Of a DNA stretch of 64,000 nt, positions 44,841 to 57,918 are shown piece after piece. The DNA is taken from contig OY741271.1 in the NCBI GenBank assembly GCA_963514095.1, positions 2,181,020 through 2,245,019 of the forward strand, given 5' to 3'. The translations under genes and the position numbers were made by a program. This stretch comes from Eutrigla gurnardus (taxonomy: Eukaryota > Chordata > Actinopteri > Perciformes > Triglidae). How positions within the stretch are numbered: the first letter of the stretch is position 1; every line of letters starts with the position of its first letter. Below the pieces are notes generated by a model. The model was given only the letters and a program-made list of their open reading frames with translations. It was not told where the DNA came from and searched no databases.

Positions 44841-45651
44841 TAGGGTTGCACATCTCTCTGTGATAAACGGTTCGATATGCATCTAGATACACAGGTTACG
44901 ATTTGATTCTAAAACGATATCCTTTTATTACAGACCGATTCGATTCGAATCGATTCCATACAGTGTAAGAACGATACGATTTGATTCTACGGTTAATATT
45001 TGTTTTCTTTATAATATAAAGAAGCCAATTCTATGAAAGTGACAGTACAATAGTTTCTTTTCAAATATGTAAAATACCACATATCCCCAAACATTGTGGC
45101 TGTATGGCACTGGCAAAAAAAACCCCAACAAAATCACATGTCAATGTATTTATTTTTAGACATGAACAAAAAAAAGTCTGGCTGAATCGTTGGATGGCGG
45201 TCACAGGACAGTGTCGTGGACGCTACCCGTGCTGCGGCCGCCTCTTGTGGCGCAAGTTGAGACACAAGCGATTGACATTCAAAGCCTTACATCCCTCACG
45301 TGCGGTCGTGGAGTGCCTGCGGTCACACGGCAGCCGCCTACCTGTGCTGCGCCCGCCTCTCCTCCTCCACCACCTCCATTTTCTGTGTTGTCCCTTGTTT
45401 ATCACTCATACCGGCTAGGCAGCTACAGCGTTTCGCGGGCAGCTTCAGCTCTAGCGTTGTTTTAGAGACGCTGGTGTAATGCCGCCAACCGCTTCAAAGT
45501 CTCACAATACCCGATCCATGACTCTGTAACCGATTCATCTAGGAATTCATTGATAATTCGTATCGATTGAGGAGGCTGCTACCGATGCAGCCGTATCTCA
45601 CACTTGTTGAACCGATTATCCGGTCGCATTGGTTTATCGTTCACAACCCTA
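44841..45651. mobile_element. Non-autonomous hAT element
   Basis: Ends TAGGGTTG... and ...CAACCCTA. The flanking 8-mers gtggaaga (44833-44840) and gtagaaga (45652-45659) match at 7 of 8 positions. Subterminal CGATT/AATCG repeats are abundant. No transposase. Confidence 0.8.
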
Positions 45652-46441
45652 GTAGAAGATGGTGGGCAGTTTGTGGCGTCTGTGGCACTGGTCTTCAGAG
45701 GCCCTGGGGCTGGTTCCAGGTGAGCGAGTGCAAAAGCCAGTGGTGTAATTTCACTATGTTCCTATGTTTGGGTTTGCTATGAAACATTATCATATTGGGG
45801 TCTGGGATCAGGACTCCATCCTCCTCCAACAGACACCTTTAATGGAAACCCTACAGATGATAGAGCCGGGCCCTATCATCACATCCATGCACTTTGCAGC
45901 CACGCTCCCTTTATGACGCGGTGTGGATTACACAGCATAGACAGGATGTCACACTTCTAAAATAAGGCCTTCCGATTAGCTGAGGTGTGTGTGAGACGTG
46001 CCCAGACTGCTCCGTCTATGTAGTCCAGCACCTCACGCTGAGAACACGACACCTCATGATGTCTATGCACCGCCGCTACACTGGGAGGGGTCCGCCTGCC
46101 TCTCATCAACACTCACATATATCACTCTTTTATCATCAGCTGTTCCCAGCGAGGCGCTGCAGTGCTCAGTGGTCTCAGAGTGAGCTGCACTGTTAGCCAA
46201 GCAAATGGCACAGAAACAATATCAGACTTTTCTTTTAAGCACATATCTGTCAAATGCTTATTTACAGCCCCTTACTTCACACATGGCAGCTAGGAATAGC
46301 CCCCGTATGAAAAAGTCACAAAGCCTCAAGTCATGGGGAAGCATATGTGGAAATAGTGAGAGTGGCAGGCTCGTCTCAGCTGCCAGAGGGGCCCTGAGCA
46401 GGGGCTCATGTGTGAGCACGTGTCTGGGGGAGTGGATGTGT

Positions 46442-46481
<40 letters not shown>

Positions 46482-48216
46482 ACAGACAGGATGGGTGGAG
46501 TGATAACAGTGTTCTCGGTTGAAGTTGTCTGTGCTTTATGAAACCCTCAGTTTCAGAACACTGATGTTTGTCACCGTGAGACAAAATGCTATTTCTAAAG
46601 AATATGATATGAATGCGTTGCTATATTAAACATGTGAAGGACATTGTAATGAATGTGCAACAGAACCAGAGCCTCAAAAGATGTTTGCACAAGAGCATCT
46701 GAGGATAATAATAATAATAATGCATTATTATTAGTAGCAGTAAATAACAAGACAAATAATATATTATTATTATTATTATTAATTCTGATAATGATAAAAT
46801 TATTTTAATAATGATAATACTTATTTTAAATAATAACAATATTATTATTATTATAAAATAAACAACAGCAATAATAATACATTTAATTATTTTCATTATT
46901 ATTATTATTATCAGTCACAATGATAACATAATTATGGTAATGACCAGAATTATAAATCAGATCAAAAATATAGCATGTCACTACAACATGTCATACAGCA
47001 TGTGAGTTTACATGTTAGCAGGACTAGAGCACGTTGAATGAGTTACTATATGAAAAATAAATAACAATAAATGTGAGCTGTGAGCTTTGAGAATCTCTCA
47101 ATGTCATAGATAAGCAAACGTACGCGTTATGATAACCGCCATGTTTATTACGCCGCTGTACCGCCATGCCAGTAAACCACTACCCGGGAGTCGAACTAGC
47201 AGCACCTCCGAATGGGCCCTGCACTAGTGAGAGTGACAGCCGGGGATCAAATTGACTTTGCTAGTTACACTATGTTGACCTTCAGCCAGTTCACTAAAGT
47301 GTTGCCCCACTAAGTTGCAGACTTCCTGAAATGCTCTGAAAGACCACCGAATGGATGCATGGAAGGATCCAAATCAGCTGTGCTGTTGGGCAACACACTG
47401 GGTTCTTTATCCCGCTGTACGTTGTTAATAAACCAGACGGGTTGTTTCTGTTAGCAAGTTAAGTCACACTGGGGGGTCAGTCAGGAGACAGTCCAGCTGG
47501 TTAAAGTCCATCCAGGACCTGGTGGAAGTAGATCTATGTCAACCATCCCCAACAAGGCCTCTGACCAACGTGCCCACGTCTAATTTCTGTCAAGTTCTCC
47601 TTCATTTCAGTTACATGCAGTCAAGAAAGCAAGACATTCGGAGTAAAGGCTACTCTGGTTGGATGCCAGAAGGGGCCTGAAGGGGAGCTTGTGGTTTCCG
47701 GAGTGACTGCCTTCTGAAAACTTGATCTCAGGACACGAGCTGCTGGCTGAGGTGAAACCGGCCTTCACAGACGCCTTGTGGTGTTGAAAGTAGGAGCGTT
47801 GCCAAAAGAGAACATTCTCCCAGCTTTGAATAACGCCACTCTTGTGTCACAATCTGTTTCTTGACACAATCTGTCATTTCCATCTACACCCGCCTACTAG
47901 TTTCATTTTCAGCCACTCCCTCCTCGCTGTCTGTCCCAGAACCCCCACCGCACCCTCTTGGTCTATCTGTCTGAGAGTGTTTCCTGTGTCATAGATTACA
48001 GGATGTCCTCTGCAAACAAGATAGATTCCAGTCGCACAGAGAGAAAGCAAGCGAAAGAAGTTCCACAGAAACTTGCAAAAAAACCTGTCAATTACAAGTC
48101 TATACAGTATCATATCAAATAGAGAATGAAAAGTACTCAAACATCTCCTTGATACAAATATATGATGGCTCAGCAATGTATGACCACAAAATAATAACCC
48201 CAGGTCTAGCTTCCAG
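45652..48216. other. Intron sequence with simple repeats only
   Basis: Contains (TG)n at 46446-46480 and an ATT/AAT-rich region at about 46700-46920. A GTTCGACTCCC-like T-arm motif at about 47189-47201 (minus) is too incomplete to call. Nothing else recognised. Confidence 0.5.
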
Positions 48217-48797
48217 GGCCCTCATTGATCAACAGTACATACCATCATTCCTACGCAAAGTGTAATTTATCAACTTGTACGGCTCTGACCATGCTTACGC
48301 ACAGCATCTAGTGGTAGAATAGGAGAACTGCAAGTAGAAGCACAGATATTGGTAGATTTATGCCGTGATTTGGGACCAATGTTTCTGGTCCAGTCTGGGT
48401 TTCTGCTCCAGTCTGGGTTTCTGCTCCAGCCTGGGTTTCTGCTCCAGTCTGGGTTGGGTGATACGCTGCTAATAATAATAGTAATATAATAATAATAATA
48501 ATTATATGATAATAATACACCTGCACCTCCATTTCTGTTGCAGAAACATTTCTTTTCTTTGCTCTCTGTTATGCCGGTGACTAGGTTCTTAAAGGGATGT
48601 TTTGTTACCATATATGGTTAATTGGGGGTGTTTCTGAATGCAAATGAGCCCAAATGTGTACGATCAGGTTTAGAACATGTGGGATCTATCACCGTGGTGT
48701 GAATGGTTGATAAATCCAGATTATTTGTATTTACACACATTCCATTCCATCCGTAAAACAACATGTAGATCCTTTTCTACAGTTGATAAATGAGGCC
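48217..48797. mobile_element. Non-autonomous DNA transposon, CAG target duplication
   Basis: Inverted ends GGCCCTCATTGATCAAC and GTTGATAAATGAGGCC (imperfect), with CAG on both sides (48214-48216, 48798-48800). Internally two short inverted stretches (TACGCAAAGTG / TACACACATT) and a TGGGTTTCTGCTCCAG tandem (about 48385-48450). The 3-bp CWG duplication places it with the Harbinger-type elements, but no protein remnant was seen. Confidence 0.65.
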
Positions 48798-51090
48798 CAG
48801 GGAAGAATCGCCATGACAACTGACCAAACTCCATCCGCTTAGAGACGACTGTGATTGGTTGAAAGCTCTGGAAAGTGGGCTGTGAGTTATTTATTTTTTT
48901 GTTATTGTGGGTTTCACTTATTCAAGTTAACAAGTAAAATACTAACCAATCACTTCATCAGATGGTTCATGCAGCTGCTGCGTGTGGAGAGAGACAGCGG
49001 GGGGAAGCAGCGTGCAGACTCACTTTCACATTTGACTCGTGAATTTCATTTGGATAGAACTGATGGCACATTGGAGAGACAAACAAGACGCGTTTCTTCT
49101 TCTTCAGTTTGAATGAAGTGTTTTTCTTTACCCCGCACAAAAACGTCCCAGATGAAACTTTGTGGCGCCAAACTGCGATTATAGAATGATTATTTTTAGA
49201 CTATTCAACACTTCTAGAACCCATCCCTAAATGTCCAATTTAATGTACTCAACATATCTAATGAATTCAATGCATACACCTGGACATCCTTGAACCTTTC
49301 TGCGGAGACAAACAGCCTGGCGTGACGCCCCCCCCCCACGACCATCGAGGATGAAAGGCCAAACAACCTGTTTTCTTTGCTCTTTCTTCACTGAGGAGGG
49401 CGAGCGGAGCCCCACCCTGCCTGTGACCTGACTTTGGCCTCCCCTCTCAGGGGCCCACAGTGGTGCAAAGTGAGGGGCCCCTCCTGGAGGCAAAATGAAA
49501 GCTTAGCTCGTACGGCATCAGCTACAATAGCTCCACATATGGTGGGAAACAAACAGGTGTTGGCCAACATGTCTCTATTTATGCAAAACAACAGGCTGAC
49601 CTGGAGCACTGAGGTTGGAGCTGAATTCATGAAGGACACAAACATGCTGCATGCATCTGAGCGGTGTTGGGACAGCGAGCTGCTCGCTCCTTTCACCACC
49701 TTCCTATGCTAAATGCAGTTCAACACCCAGAGCAACGTACAGCGAGCTGCTCACGGGAGTGAGATTCCTCGACTGAGTGTTTGTGGGTTACACACACATG
49801 CAGAGCTCCAGTTCTGGCAGCGAGCTCATCCCACCGTCCTCTGCTTGGCCGAGGAGCCCCACGGAACAATAGGGCCTCTGTCTTCAGCGAGGTAAAAAAC
49901 ACTTTACATAGTTACAGTCCAACTGTTGCAGCGCTGCCCTGTGAAGGATCAAATTCATCCTATTATTCAAGACTGTGGTTCTCCTTCGTCCTGCTGAGGT
50001 GCAGATTCCACTCGGAGATGAACTGGTTTGCTGACTACACTTGAAGTGACCTCATCGAATATTCACCTTGCTGCAGCGAGGAATCCTTTCTCCCCTGCTC
50101 AGCACATAAGTAACTGTACTTTACTACTTATACACTCCAAGTTTGTCATTTAAAGAGCAAGTTTAAACTTGTTGAGCTTGTTGGAGAACGAGCGAAGGCA
50201 AAGACACCTACCAGGTGTGTGCATGCGTGTGTGTGTGCGTGGACACATGGCAGATGTTCAGACATCAGGTAGCTCTATGCAGAGAGGCCCAGCTGTACCT
50301 CCCTGTACCAGCGCCTCCCACATAAGCCATCATTTATCCCGTGAGCAGGGAAGCTTCTCCTCCATTCCCTGCTACTCGAAAGCAAAACAAAAAGTCACTT
50401 TGTCTCCAGGGCCGGTTTGTATTGATGCTGCTGCTCCAAACTAAATATGCTCTCCTGTCACCTCCCAGCGTTTCTCCTTCTTGTTTCAAACCTGACCCAC
50501 AGAGATTGTTCCAGCAGCCTCCACTTCCAGGAAGAGTTAAGACAGGCTGGCAGGCAAACAGAGCTGCTGTCACTGGCTAGGCTGAAGGTTAAAAGCTTGG
50601 AGCAACCTTTCAATATGTAATGAAATGTGTCTTTGAAATACATTAAAGGTGTGTTGGACTGTAATGTGTACACAATATGTTAAACAAGGCTACTGTTATC
50701 ACAACGGAGAGGACCAGAGGTTAGACCATTCCCCTAGTCCCAGAAGGAAAGGAGGGCCGACATTCCCCAACACATCGATGAAAACAGGAGGGGAGGGAGG
50801 TGAAGAACACAGGATGGAACAAAGAACAGAGAGAAGAGAAGTGTCAAAGTCTGACCACAGTCGAGTTCTCACAAGGCTACATCTAGTCTAAGCCCCGCCC
50901 CCACTGCTCCCATGGAGCCCACACTGTCACTAACTGCACTACTTGAACACACCTCTACATTTTGGAAAAGGGTAAAAGATTTCAGAGAGTAAGTTTGGAG
51001 GATCTATCAGGATGAAAAAGAAGAAGATAGAAGCTGATGTGAGAAAGTCAAGCTACACTGATTCAAATATACACAAAAAACGCATAAACA
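48798..51090. other. Nothing recognised
   Basis: Open frames of 60-105 codons overlap on both strands around 49390-49712 and 50334-50580, without domains. A C run lies at 49329-49337. Confidence 0.45.
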
Positions 51091-51225
51091 CCCCCCATGG
51101 GCAACCATGTACACCCCCCCCCCCCCCCACAGACGACCATGTACACCCCCCCACAAACGACCATGTCCCCCCCCCATCATGGACGACCATTACCCCCCCA
51201 CCCCCCATGGACGACCATGTTTGTG
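51091..51225. repeat. CCATGGACGACCATG + poly(C) tandem repeat
   Basis: Four or five units of about 28 bp (gacgaccatgt followed by a C run). The longest C run is 16-17 at about 51113-51129. Confidence 0.85.
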
Positions 51226-51342
51226 CTCCACCTAAGTTGGAACATGGAAACAACAGTTTCACATGACGACAGTGACATCGGTGGAAAAACACAGTGAGAA
51301 CGAGTAATGAGGGGGAAGGCAACGAATGTCTTCCCTCTGCAT

Positions 51343-51344
<2 letters not shown>

Positions 51345-51382
<38 letters not shown>
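51345..51382. repeat. (CA)n microsatellite
   Basis: About 19 units, followed by purine-rich sequence. Confidence 0.95.
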
Positions 51383-51385
<3 letters not shown>

Positions 51386-52714
51386 GAAAAAAGGAAGGAA
51401 AGGGAAGAGATTGGGAGGTTTGGAAGGGAGAAGGGTCTCCATTTCCTCTTGCCAGATTTGCTTTGGCAACTCTTTCCGTGGGAATGGTTAAAGAGCAGCT
51501 CCTCTCAGCCAAGGACCGGCCCAGCGAGGAGACGGGAAGCTCTACAGCGTAACATGGAGATGGGGGGATGGTTGGGTGGGTGGGGGCTGTAAGTAAATAC
51601 AGCTGGATTTTTCCGTGGCTTTTCCTTTTCCATCCCTTCGTTCTGGCGTTTCTAGAGGATCAGATGATACCAGGGACAAGAAGGCCGATAGCTGGGGGAA
51701 CTTCTAGCCACAGCTCGAAATGTGGAAGCACCCAACTGAACCGACCATTTTCTGAGGCCAATACTAAAATATAGGTGTTGAAAAACTGACAATAATATTT
51801 TGTTTACATTTGTCTACACAATAAACTCCAGCCTGGTGGATAAACAATGTCACTACTCACAGCCTAGTTTAACTGTTTCTTTTGACAGCCGACATACATA
51901 AACTGATATATCTGTAAAAATAGAATATAAAACAATGTTATAAGCCGATATCGAATGCCAGTATTCGTTCAGCATACTGATTAAATAATTGTTTAATGAG
52001 ATTCAAATTGGGTAATTTAGGACTGTTTTTTATCAACAGTACAGTAAATATCCACAAAGAAATGTTGCTCATTCCTTTCCTGTCGGCAACTGTGCTTGCA
52101 GACCAGACCAGTTTAGATTTGGCCCAAAAAAGCAAGAGAATAAATGTAATGTCCCTTGTATGATATTAACCAGCAAATGTTTCAGAGCCATCTAAAAGCA
52201 AGATAATTGAGTTTGCCCTTTTTTTTAAGTTGTTCTAATCCATGCTTACACACTAATGGACATGTTCTATTGATCTGGGTGTGTGTGCATCCACTCCTGG
52301 TTGTGGCTAAGGAGACGTCTTCGTTCATAATACATGACGACCTAAACCTTTACGCTAACTGCCGCTGATAGACATCAGCAGGGATGGGACCATCTCTGAT
52401 CACAATAAGTTGATCATGGTGAATTTACACCATCAGGACAATCTGCAATATCATCACAAGTGATAGTCCCATTTTGGGCTTAAGTATATTTTGATGATGA
52501 TCTGGATAATATTGTGAATTGCAATTATTTAATCACATTACTTTGGCCAGTGTTTCAGTTGATTCTCCTTGCAGTTCTATTATCATAATCTCATGGTGTT
52601 CTCAGGTTGTAGGAGGCTGTAGGCTCCGGTGCATTTTCCATGCATTGGCGCAAAATCTACCCTGTTTAAAGGAGGCCAGATGTGAATCATGGGTAATGAG
52701 GGGAAGTTTGCGCC

Positions 52715-52753
<39 letters not shown>

Positions 52754-53277
52754 GTGCAGCATCGAGGAATGCGGGGCAGAGGGCATATTTCTGCTTGGCG
52801 TGTAACGTGCCCCGAGGTTGAGGTTGCTTTTGAAAGGGTTAAGTCGCATGGCTAAGCAAATATATAAATAGCACTGGGGGGATGGGTGGGTGGAGGCATG
52901 GACGTTGCTACCTGCTGGGGTGGAGGGAGAGGGTGTGCAGACACACACACAGACACACACACTGTAAAAGTATTACTTACGGGGAACTGGAGCAGGCCTT
53001 TCGGGTAGCCCGGTCCAGACTGCTGCACATGAGTTAACATGTGACAACCGAGTCCAGAGCGCTGTGCAAACATACACACACACGTGTTTGCTTGTTCGTA
53101 GTCACACTAATTTACACACATACAGACAGACACACACATACAAACAAATGCAAACAAACGGGCGACATCCCATAATAATAAATCAGGACAGATGCTCCAC
53201 TAAGAGGACACCCCAAACCAATCAGATGGCTGGGTGATCCCAGACAGTCAGGCAGCAACCTCCGGTTCTGGAAAGTG
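51383..53277. other. Intron sequence, simple repeats only
   Basis: Holds (TG)n at about 52721-52757 and short CA runs near 52940-52970 and 53080-53145. No other feature seen. Confidence 0.5.
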
Positions 53278-53475
53278 AAGCCAAAGCTGAAGTGCCTTAA
53301 AGCTGCATTCTCTCTACTGGCCATCAAGAGGCGACTCTTCTCTGAGTGTATAGAAGTCTATTAGAAGATTACCCTACTTCTCTCTTGATTTATTAACTCA
53401 GTAAACAAAAAAAAGATGACAATGGCCAAAATGTCGAACTCAAGGGTTTAAAACTGTAGTCCTAAAAGGTCAACA
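53278..53475 (-). repeat. Dispersed repeat R4, copy 4
   Basis: On the plus strand: AAGTGAAGCCAAAGCTGAAG, CCTTAAAGCTGCATTCTC, CTCTTGATTTATTAACTCAG, then GATGACAATGGCCAAAATG. This is the reverse complement of segments of 27422-27915. Confidence 0.65.
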
Positions 53476-53627
53476 GGTCAACATACATACGCTCTATTCC
53501 CTGAACAAACCCAGGAAGTTTTCACTAATCTGACAGGATTAGGAAATGTTTACATTCTGGATTCATGTGGCTATAATCTCAAATGTGATTGATGGCAGAA
53601 TTATTTCTGTTCTCATGTCCACAACTG

Positions 53628-53982
53628 GCTGCACGGTGGTGTAGTGGGTAGCACTGTCGCCTCACAGTGAAGAGGATCCCGGGTTCGATTCCCGGGTCGG
53701 CCCGGGCTCCTTCTGTCTGGAGTTTGCATGTTTTCCCTGTGTACGCGTGGGTTCTCTCCAGGTTCTCCGGCTTCCTCCCACAGTCCAAAGACATGCAGGA
53801 TGGGGATAGGTTAATTGATGAATCTAAATTGCCCGTAGGTGTGAATGGTTGTTTGTCTCTACATGTTGGCCCTGCGATAGACTGGCGTCCTGTCCAGGAT
53901 GTACCCTGCCTTCGCCCAATGACAGCTGGGATCGGCTCCAGCCCCCCCCCCGAATACAGGATAAGCTCTAGACGATGGATGG
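53628..53982 (+). mobile_element. tRNA-headed SINE-like retroposon with GATG tail
   Basis: The head GCTGCACGGTGGTGTAGTGG and B box GGGTTCGATTCCC are at tRNA spacing. The body (GTTTGCATGTTTTCCC, CTTCCTCCCACAGTCCAAAG, AATTGCCCGTAGGTGTGAAT, ...CAGCTGGGATCGGCTCCAG) belongs to a very common teleost family. It ends GATGGATGG. Target duplications of 13 bp, ATGTCCACAACTG, lie at 53615-53627 and 53983-53995. Such tails could seed GGAT arrays like those near 17-21 kb. Confidence 0.88.
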
Positions 53983-54862
53983 ATGTCCACAACTGTTACC
54001 TATTCACCTGTAATGCATTCAGCAGGCTGAATGTTCTGGGTGGACTTCCTAAAATGGGAAGGTAGACGTCTAATAATGGTTTTCCATGTGCCCTTTCCCT
54101 TTCTGTTTGCCGTGCATGCATCCTGCTATCGGGAGGAGGATAAAGGGGATTTAAGTGAGGAGGGTGGGCCCACAGTCAAATCCCCTCTCATCTTACAGAC
54201 ATCATTACGCCTGATAAAGCCTCATCCCTGGAGTCCTCTGCTACCAGGGTCTGGGACAGACCATCAATTACAGTCTTAACCTCTACTTGTGGCTTCTCTG
54301 TCTCTATCTCCCTGTGACCCATAGTTGGAGGGGGGGGGGGGGGGGGGGGGGGGGCTTTATAAAGATGCTGCCTCATGGGAGTCATTGTAGGCTGCCACTA
54401 TATTAGAGATACTATCTGCTGAGTTTTAGATGAACAGATTTCCTACATCATTTTGGCTACATCATAAATAATGAAAATTCCATTATGACATTTTAAACTT
54501 TCATTCTACAGCTGCATTGAGGGGTATATGAAAAAAGAAATGACCCCATTGTTACAGATATTGGGGTAAAGAGTTGATTGACAATATATAATGTCAGACA
54601 GTGACAAACTTATTCTACTGGTTTATAACTAGTGCTTGGGGAAGCAATTGATTCAGCATGTATCATAATATTTTGCATAGCAATATTGTATTGGTACACG
54701 GACCCCGAGTATTGAGTATTTAATATACAACCTATGTATATTGTATTTACAAGTTGAACCTTTTGGTAACAATGTCTTCTTCAGTCCACTAGATGGTGCT
54801 GAGTTCTTTCCTGGAGTGATCGTGTGTAAAGTCAGCGGGATTGACAGGAAGTTGATCCCAAC
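53983..54862. other. Intron sequence with a long G run
   Basis: A run of about 25 G at about 54329-54354. Nothing else recognised. Confidence 0.6.
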
Positions 54863-55931
54863 TAGTGTTGCTTTCGTTAATGAAAATTATGATGAAATAT
54901 CGTCGTCAACGAACCTTTATCACATGAGGAAAACAAGACGAGACGCAAGGAAAATGCTGGTCATGTGACGATAATGATAATTAAATATATAATGCAATAT
55001 TGTAGACGAATAAAACCGAGACTAAATGTGGTCTACAAAATAAAAACTATGCTAAAATGTCTCTTCATTTTCATTGACCAAAACGAGGCAAAATGTTATA
55101 ACGGTGTTGAGTGTTGTTTAGTCGCTCTTTGGAGATGAACTGCACCTCGCCTGGAAAGCAGACGAGACAGAGCAGTAGGAGGTGGAGCCTAAGCGCTGTG
55201 CTCCAGTCAGACAGTTTCCATCGGCCTACGAAGATTTGACAGGATGTCATAGAAAAAGTTCCATCCTGTTAGATGCGATCTGTAGGCTATTCAAAACCAG
55301 ACTCAAATAGTCACGGACAATTCTGACTAAAATGCTCAGACTTTTAGTCGACTGACTTGACTTGACTTGACTAGACTAAAAATAGCATGAACGTCACTAC
55401 ATGGTCTAGGACTGAAGTATATCACTGATATGCTCCCACTACATAAGACTTCTAGACCACTAAGATCTTCTGAGACCAATCTGTTAGTGATTCCCAGAGT
55501 AAACTCAAATCACGGGAGAGCATCATTTAGTCACTATGCAACAAATGGCTGGAATAAACTTCCTGAAGATGTAAAACTTGCCCCAACTCTGACCACTTTT
55601 AAAACTAGACTGAAAACTGTTATGTTCACCATAGCTTTCTGCTAAATCTTTTAATGTCTGCACTGTTTTTAATTATTGCAAATATGTTTTTATTCTCTTT
55701 TCTTTCTGTAATGCATTTTTAAATTTTTATTATTTTCTTTTAATTCTTCTATTTTTTTTCTTCTCACTTTGTTTTATGATGTGAAGCACTTTGAGTCTGC
55801 CTTGTGTATGAAATGTGCTATACAAATAAAGTTGCCTTGCCTTGCCTAAAACTAATAAAAACTAAAATGGTAGCTTGAGACAAAGACTAGACTAAAACTA
55901 AAAGTAAAACAGGCCGCCAAAAACAACACTA
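54863..55931. mobile_element. Non-autonomous hAT element carrying a LINE fragment
   Basis: Ends TAGTGTTGCTTTCG and ...AAAAACAACACTA. Perfect 8-bp target duplication ATCCCAAC at 54855-54862 and 55932-55939. The arms are rich in GACTAGACTAAAA-type sequence; a LINE fragment is inserted at about 55395-55850. Confidence 0.87.
55395..55850 (+). mobile_element. 5'-truncated LINE (L2/CR1-like) fragment
   Basis: The frame 55430-55645 encodes the end of a LINE reverse transcriptase: SRPLRSSETNLLVIPRVNSN, SFSHYATNGWNKLPEDVK, TTFKTRLKTVMF, then a stop. A 200-bp T-rich 3' UTR follows with GAAGCACTTTGAGTCTGCC, GCTATACAAATAAAGTTG and a (TTGCC)n tail. Only the last 72 codons survive. Confidence 0.8.
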
Positions 55932-55939
55932 ATCCCAAC

Positions 55940-56838
55940 AAAGATTGGGGTCAGTGAGATGAACTGAGTGAAAACTTTATCTCTCTTTATTAGAAAAGCA
56001 GGTGGCGGTTGACAAACTGCCTAATTTGCAGTTTAAAAATGTAATAACTTGCTATGTATTGTAATACTCAGCATATTGTAATAAGTTGGTATTGTGACTT
56101 AATAATAATATTTGTTATTGATAATATCATATCCTGGTGATTCCCACTGCTAGTAGGTCTCGTCCAGGACTGATGGCTCAGAGTGGTAATTCTGATTAGA
56201 CCCATGACCCATATGCATTAGAAAATCTGTATGGAAATTGCTAAATATGGCAAAACTGCTTCAAACAAGTTGTTACGGTTGCTTTAAGCGGTTTTGAGTT
56301 GAAGCTCTAAATGGATTATGGAAACGTCTTTGTCACATACATTCTGATGTAGTGAACAATTATCTCACACAACTAATCAGTTGGTTCTGATTTGAATGTC
56401 TTCCTGGATATTCCCATAATGCACCAATACTGGCCTACGTCTCGATAATGACTGTATGTAATGGACACACACACCTGAAACAAATCTCCACCTTTCTCTC
56501 GTAGGTTAGCTGGCCAAAGTCACTGCTTTGTCTCCGGTTTGTAACCTCTACTGTTCACTGCTTGATCACAGCCATGCATTAGCCTGTAGCACCAACTTCT
56601 GACTAAATTATGCTGTAGCTGAGTTTATGAGTTGTTGAGAAACAAGAGGTTCGGCAGCAGCGTGTCAAATAGGAATAATTTACACTGAATACACATGATG
56701 TGTCTATAGTGTAACAGAATGGTATGCAGCCTGGACTCGCCAGACATTCAGTACAGTTGATGCTTACAGTGCACTCTAGAAATAAAAAGGCTCATGTGAT
56801 GATGGTCTCAGGCGGAGTGGTCTGCCATGACTCACCTG
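55940..56838. other. Nothing recognised
   Basis: AT-rich intron sequence without a supported feature. Confidence 0.45.
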
Positions 56839-57918
56839 GGGCCTGTACTAGGAAGCAGGATTTGTGCTTAGCGAGGTAACTTAAGCTGGTTCACTTCTTA
56901 CCGGGGTAGATCGCCATGGTAACTTACGCTGTGGAGCTAACCTGCTCCGGAGCAGGTTATGTTCCTGATAAGAGATCAACGTGGAGAAACACACCGCCGA
57001 CTGACCAATCAGCTCTCTTGGTGGGCGGATAAAAAAAAGAAGCTCGGTGGATCGTGAGAGGGTCTCATAACCCTTTTGTCTGTCCCTGACGATGTTTTAT
57101 ATGAGAGATACAGATTCTCATCGGAGGGAAAGACTTTTCTTTGTCAGCATACAGCCTACTTACCACTTTGAATTATGTTTTTATATTTATTTGATTTGCT
57201 CCCAAGTCCGCTTTACACCGCCGGGATTGCAGCTGAAAGAATGAGGCTGATATTGTCATAAACCACGTTATAAGAATACATCCAAGCAACACATTGATCA
57301 TTTTAAAGTAATATGTTTGGCCTTTTATTGCGGAAGGACATCATAAGAGTTGAATGGACGAGAGAGAGCGACGACATGATTTAAAAGACGGCCGAAGGGC
57401 GGATTCGAACCGGGACCGCTACAAGGAGCTTCATTACATGGGGCGGTAACTCTACCACTAAGCTATCAGCGAAGTTACCTCTGTCATTCAATCAGTCAGA
57501 TCTACTAGTGTCCTTATGATGATACTAATACTATTAATACGACTTCCGCATTCACACAGTCGGCGAGTTTTTGCCAGCTGTCCTTCCTGCATTTGGCAGA
57601 TGAAACTGTTGCCTTTTGCCTGCATTATATGTTTAACTTTTTCGTATTTCTGTAAGATTATGGTTCGCTCCTCGTACGTGAAATACGCCGCTCCGCTGCC
57701 GTAGACTGATCCATGTATGTGATTGGTCAAATGCTGCAAACGCCGCCTCTTTCATGTGCACGCGCTCATAGCTGGACAGGTAAACCCTGGGTTGAGTTAA
57801 CGAGTTGATAACCAGCTTCGTGTGACCGCTTATCTCCGATTGCCTTTGTTAGGGTTACTTAAGCTGGATCTCTGAAAGATACCCTGGGTACGTTGAACTT
57901 GCTTCGTAGTACAGGCCC
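56839..57918. mobile_element. PIF/Harbinger-type element with Myb-like protein remnant
   Basis: Inverted ends GGGCCTGTACTAGGAAGCAGG and its complement with three changes; CTG on both sides (56836-56838, 57919-57921). A minus-strand segment at about 57739-57600 reads YFTYEERTIILQKYEKVKHI followed by a KGN motif, like the Myb/SANT-type accessory protein of Harbinger elements. A SINE is inserted at 57316-57478. Confidence 0.77.
57316..57478 (-). mobile_element. tRNA-derived SINE (same family as 42272-42435)
   Basis: On the minus strand: ATAGCTTAGTGGTAGAGTTA (A box), CGGTTCGAATCCGCC (B box), a TCGCTCTCTCTCGTCC stretch and CAATAAAAGGCC at the 3' end. Confidence 0.75.

Noticed and set aside
47160..47240. 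tRNA or SINE on the minus strand
   Set aside because: Only a T-arm-like GTTCGACTCCC is visible; no A box at the right distance.
49388..49712. Overlapping 90-103-codon frames as a gene
   Set aside because: No domain, no splice context, and both strands are open in the same place.
53636..53710. Functional tRNA gene
   Set aside because: Head of a SINE-like retroposon with 13-bp target duplications.
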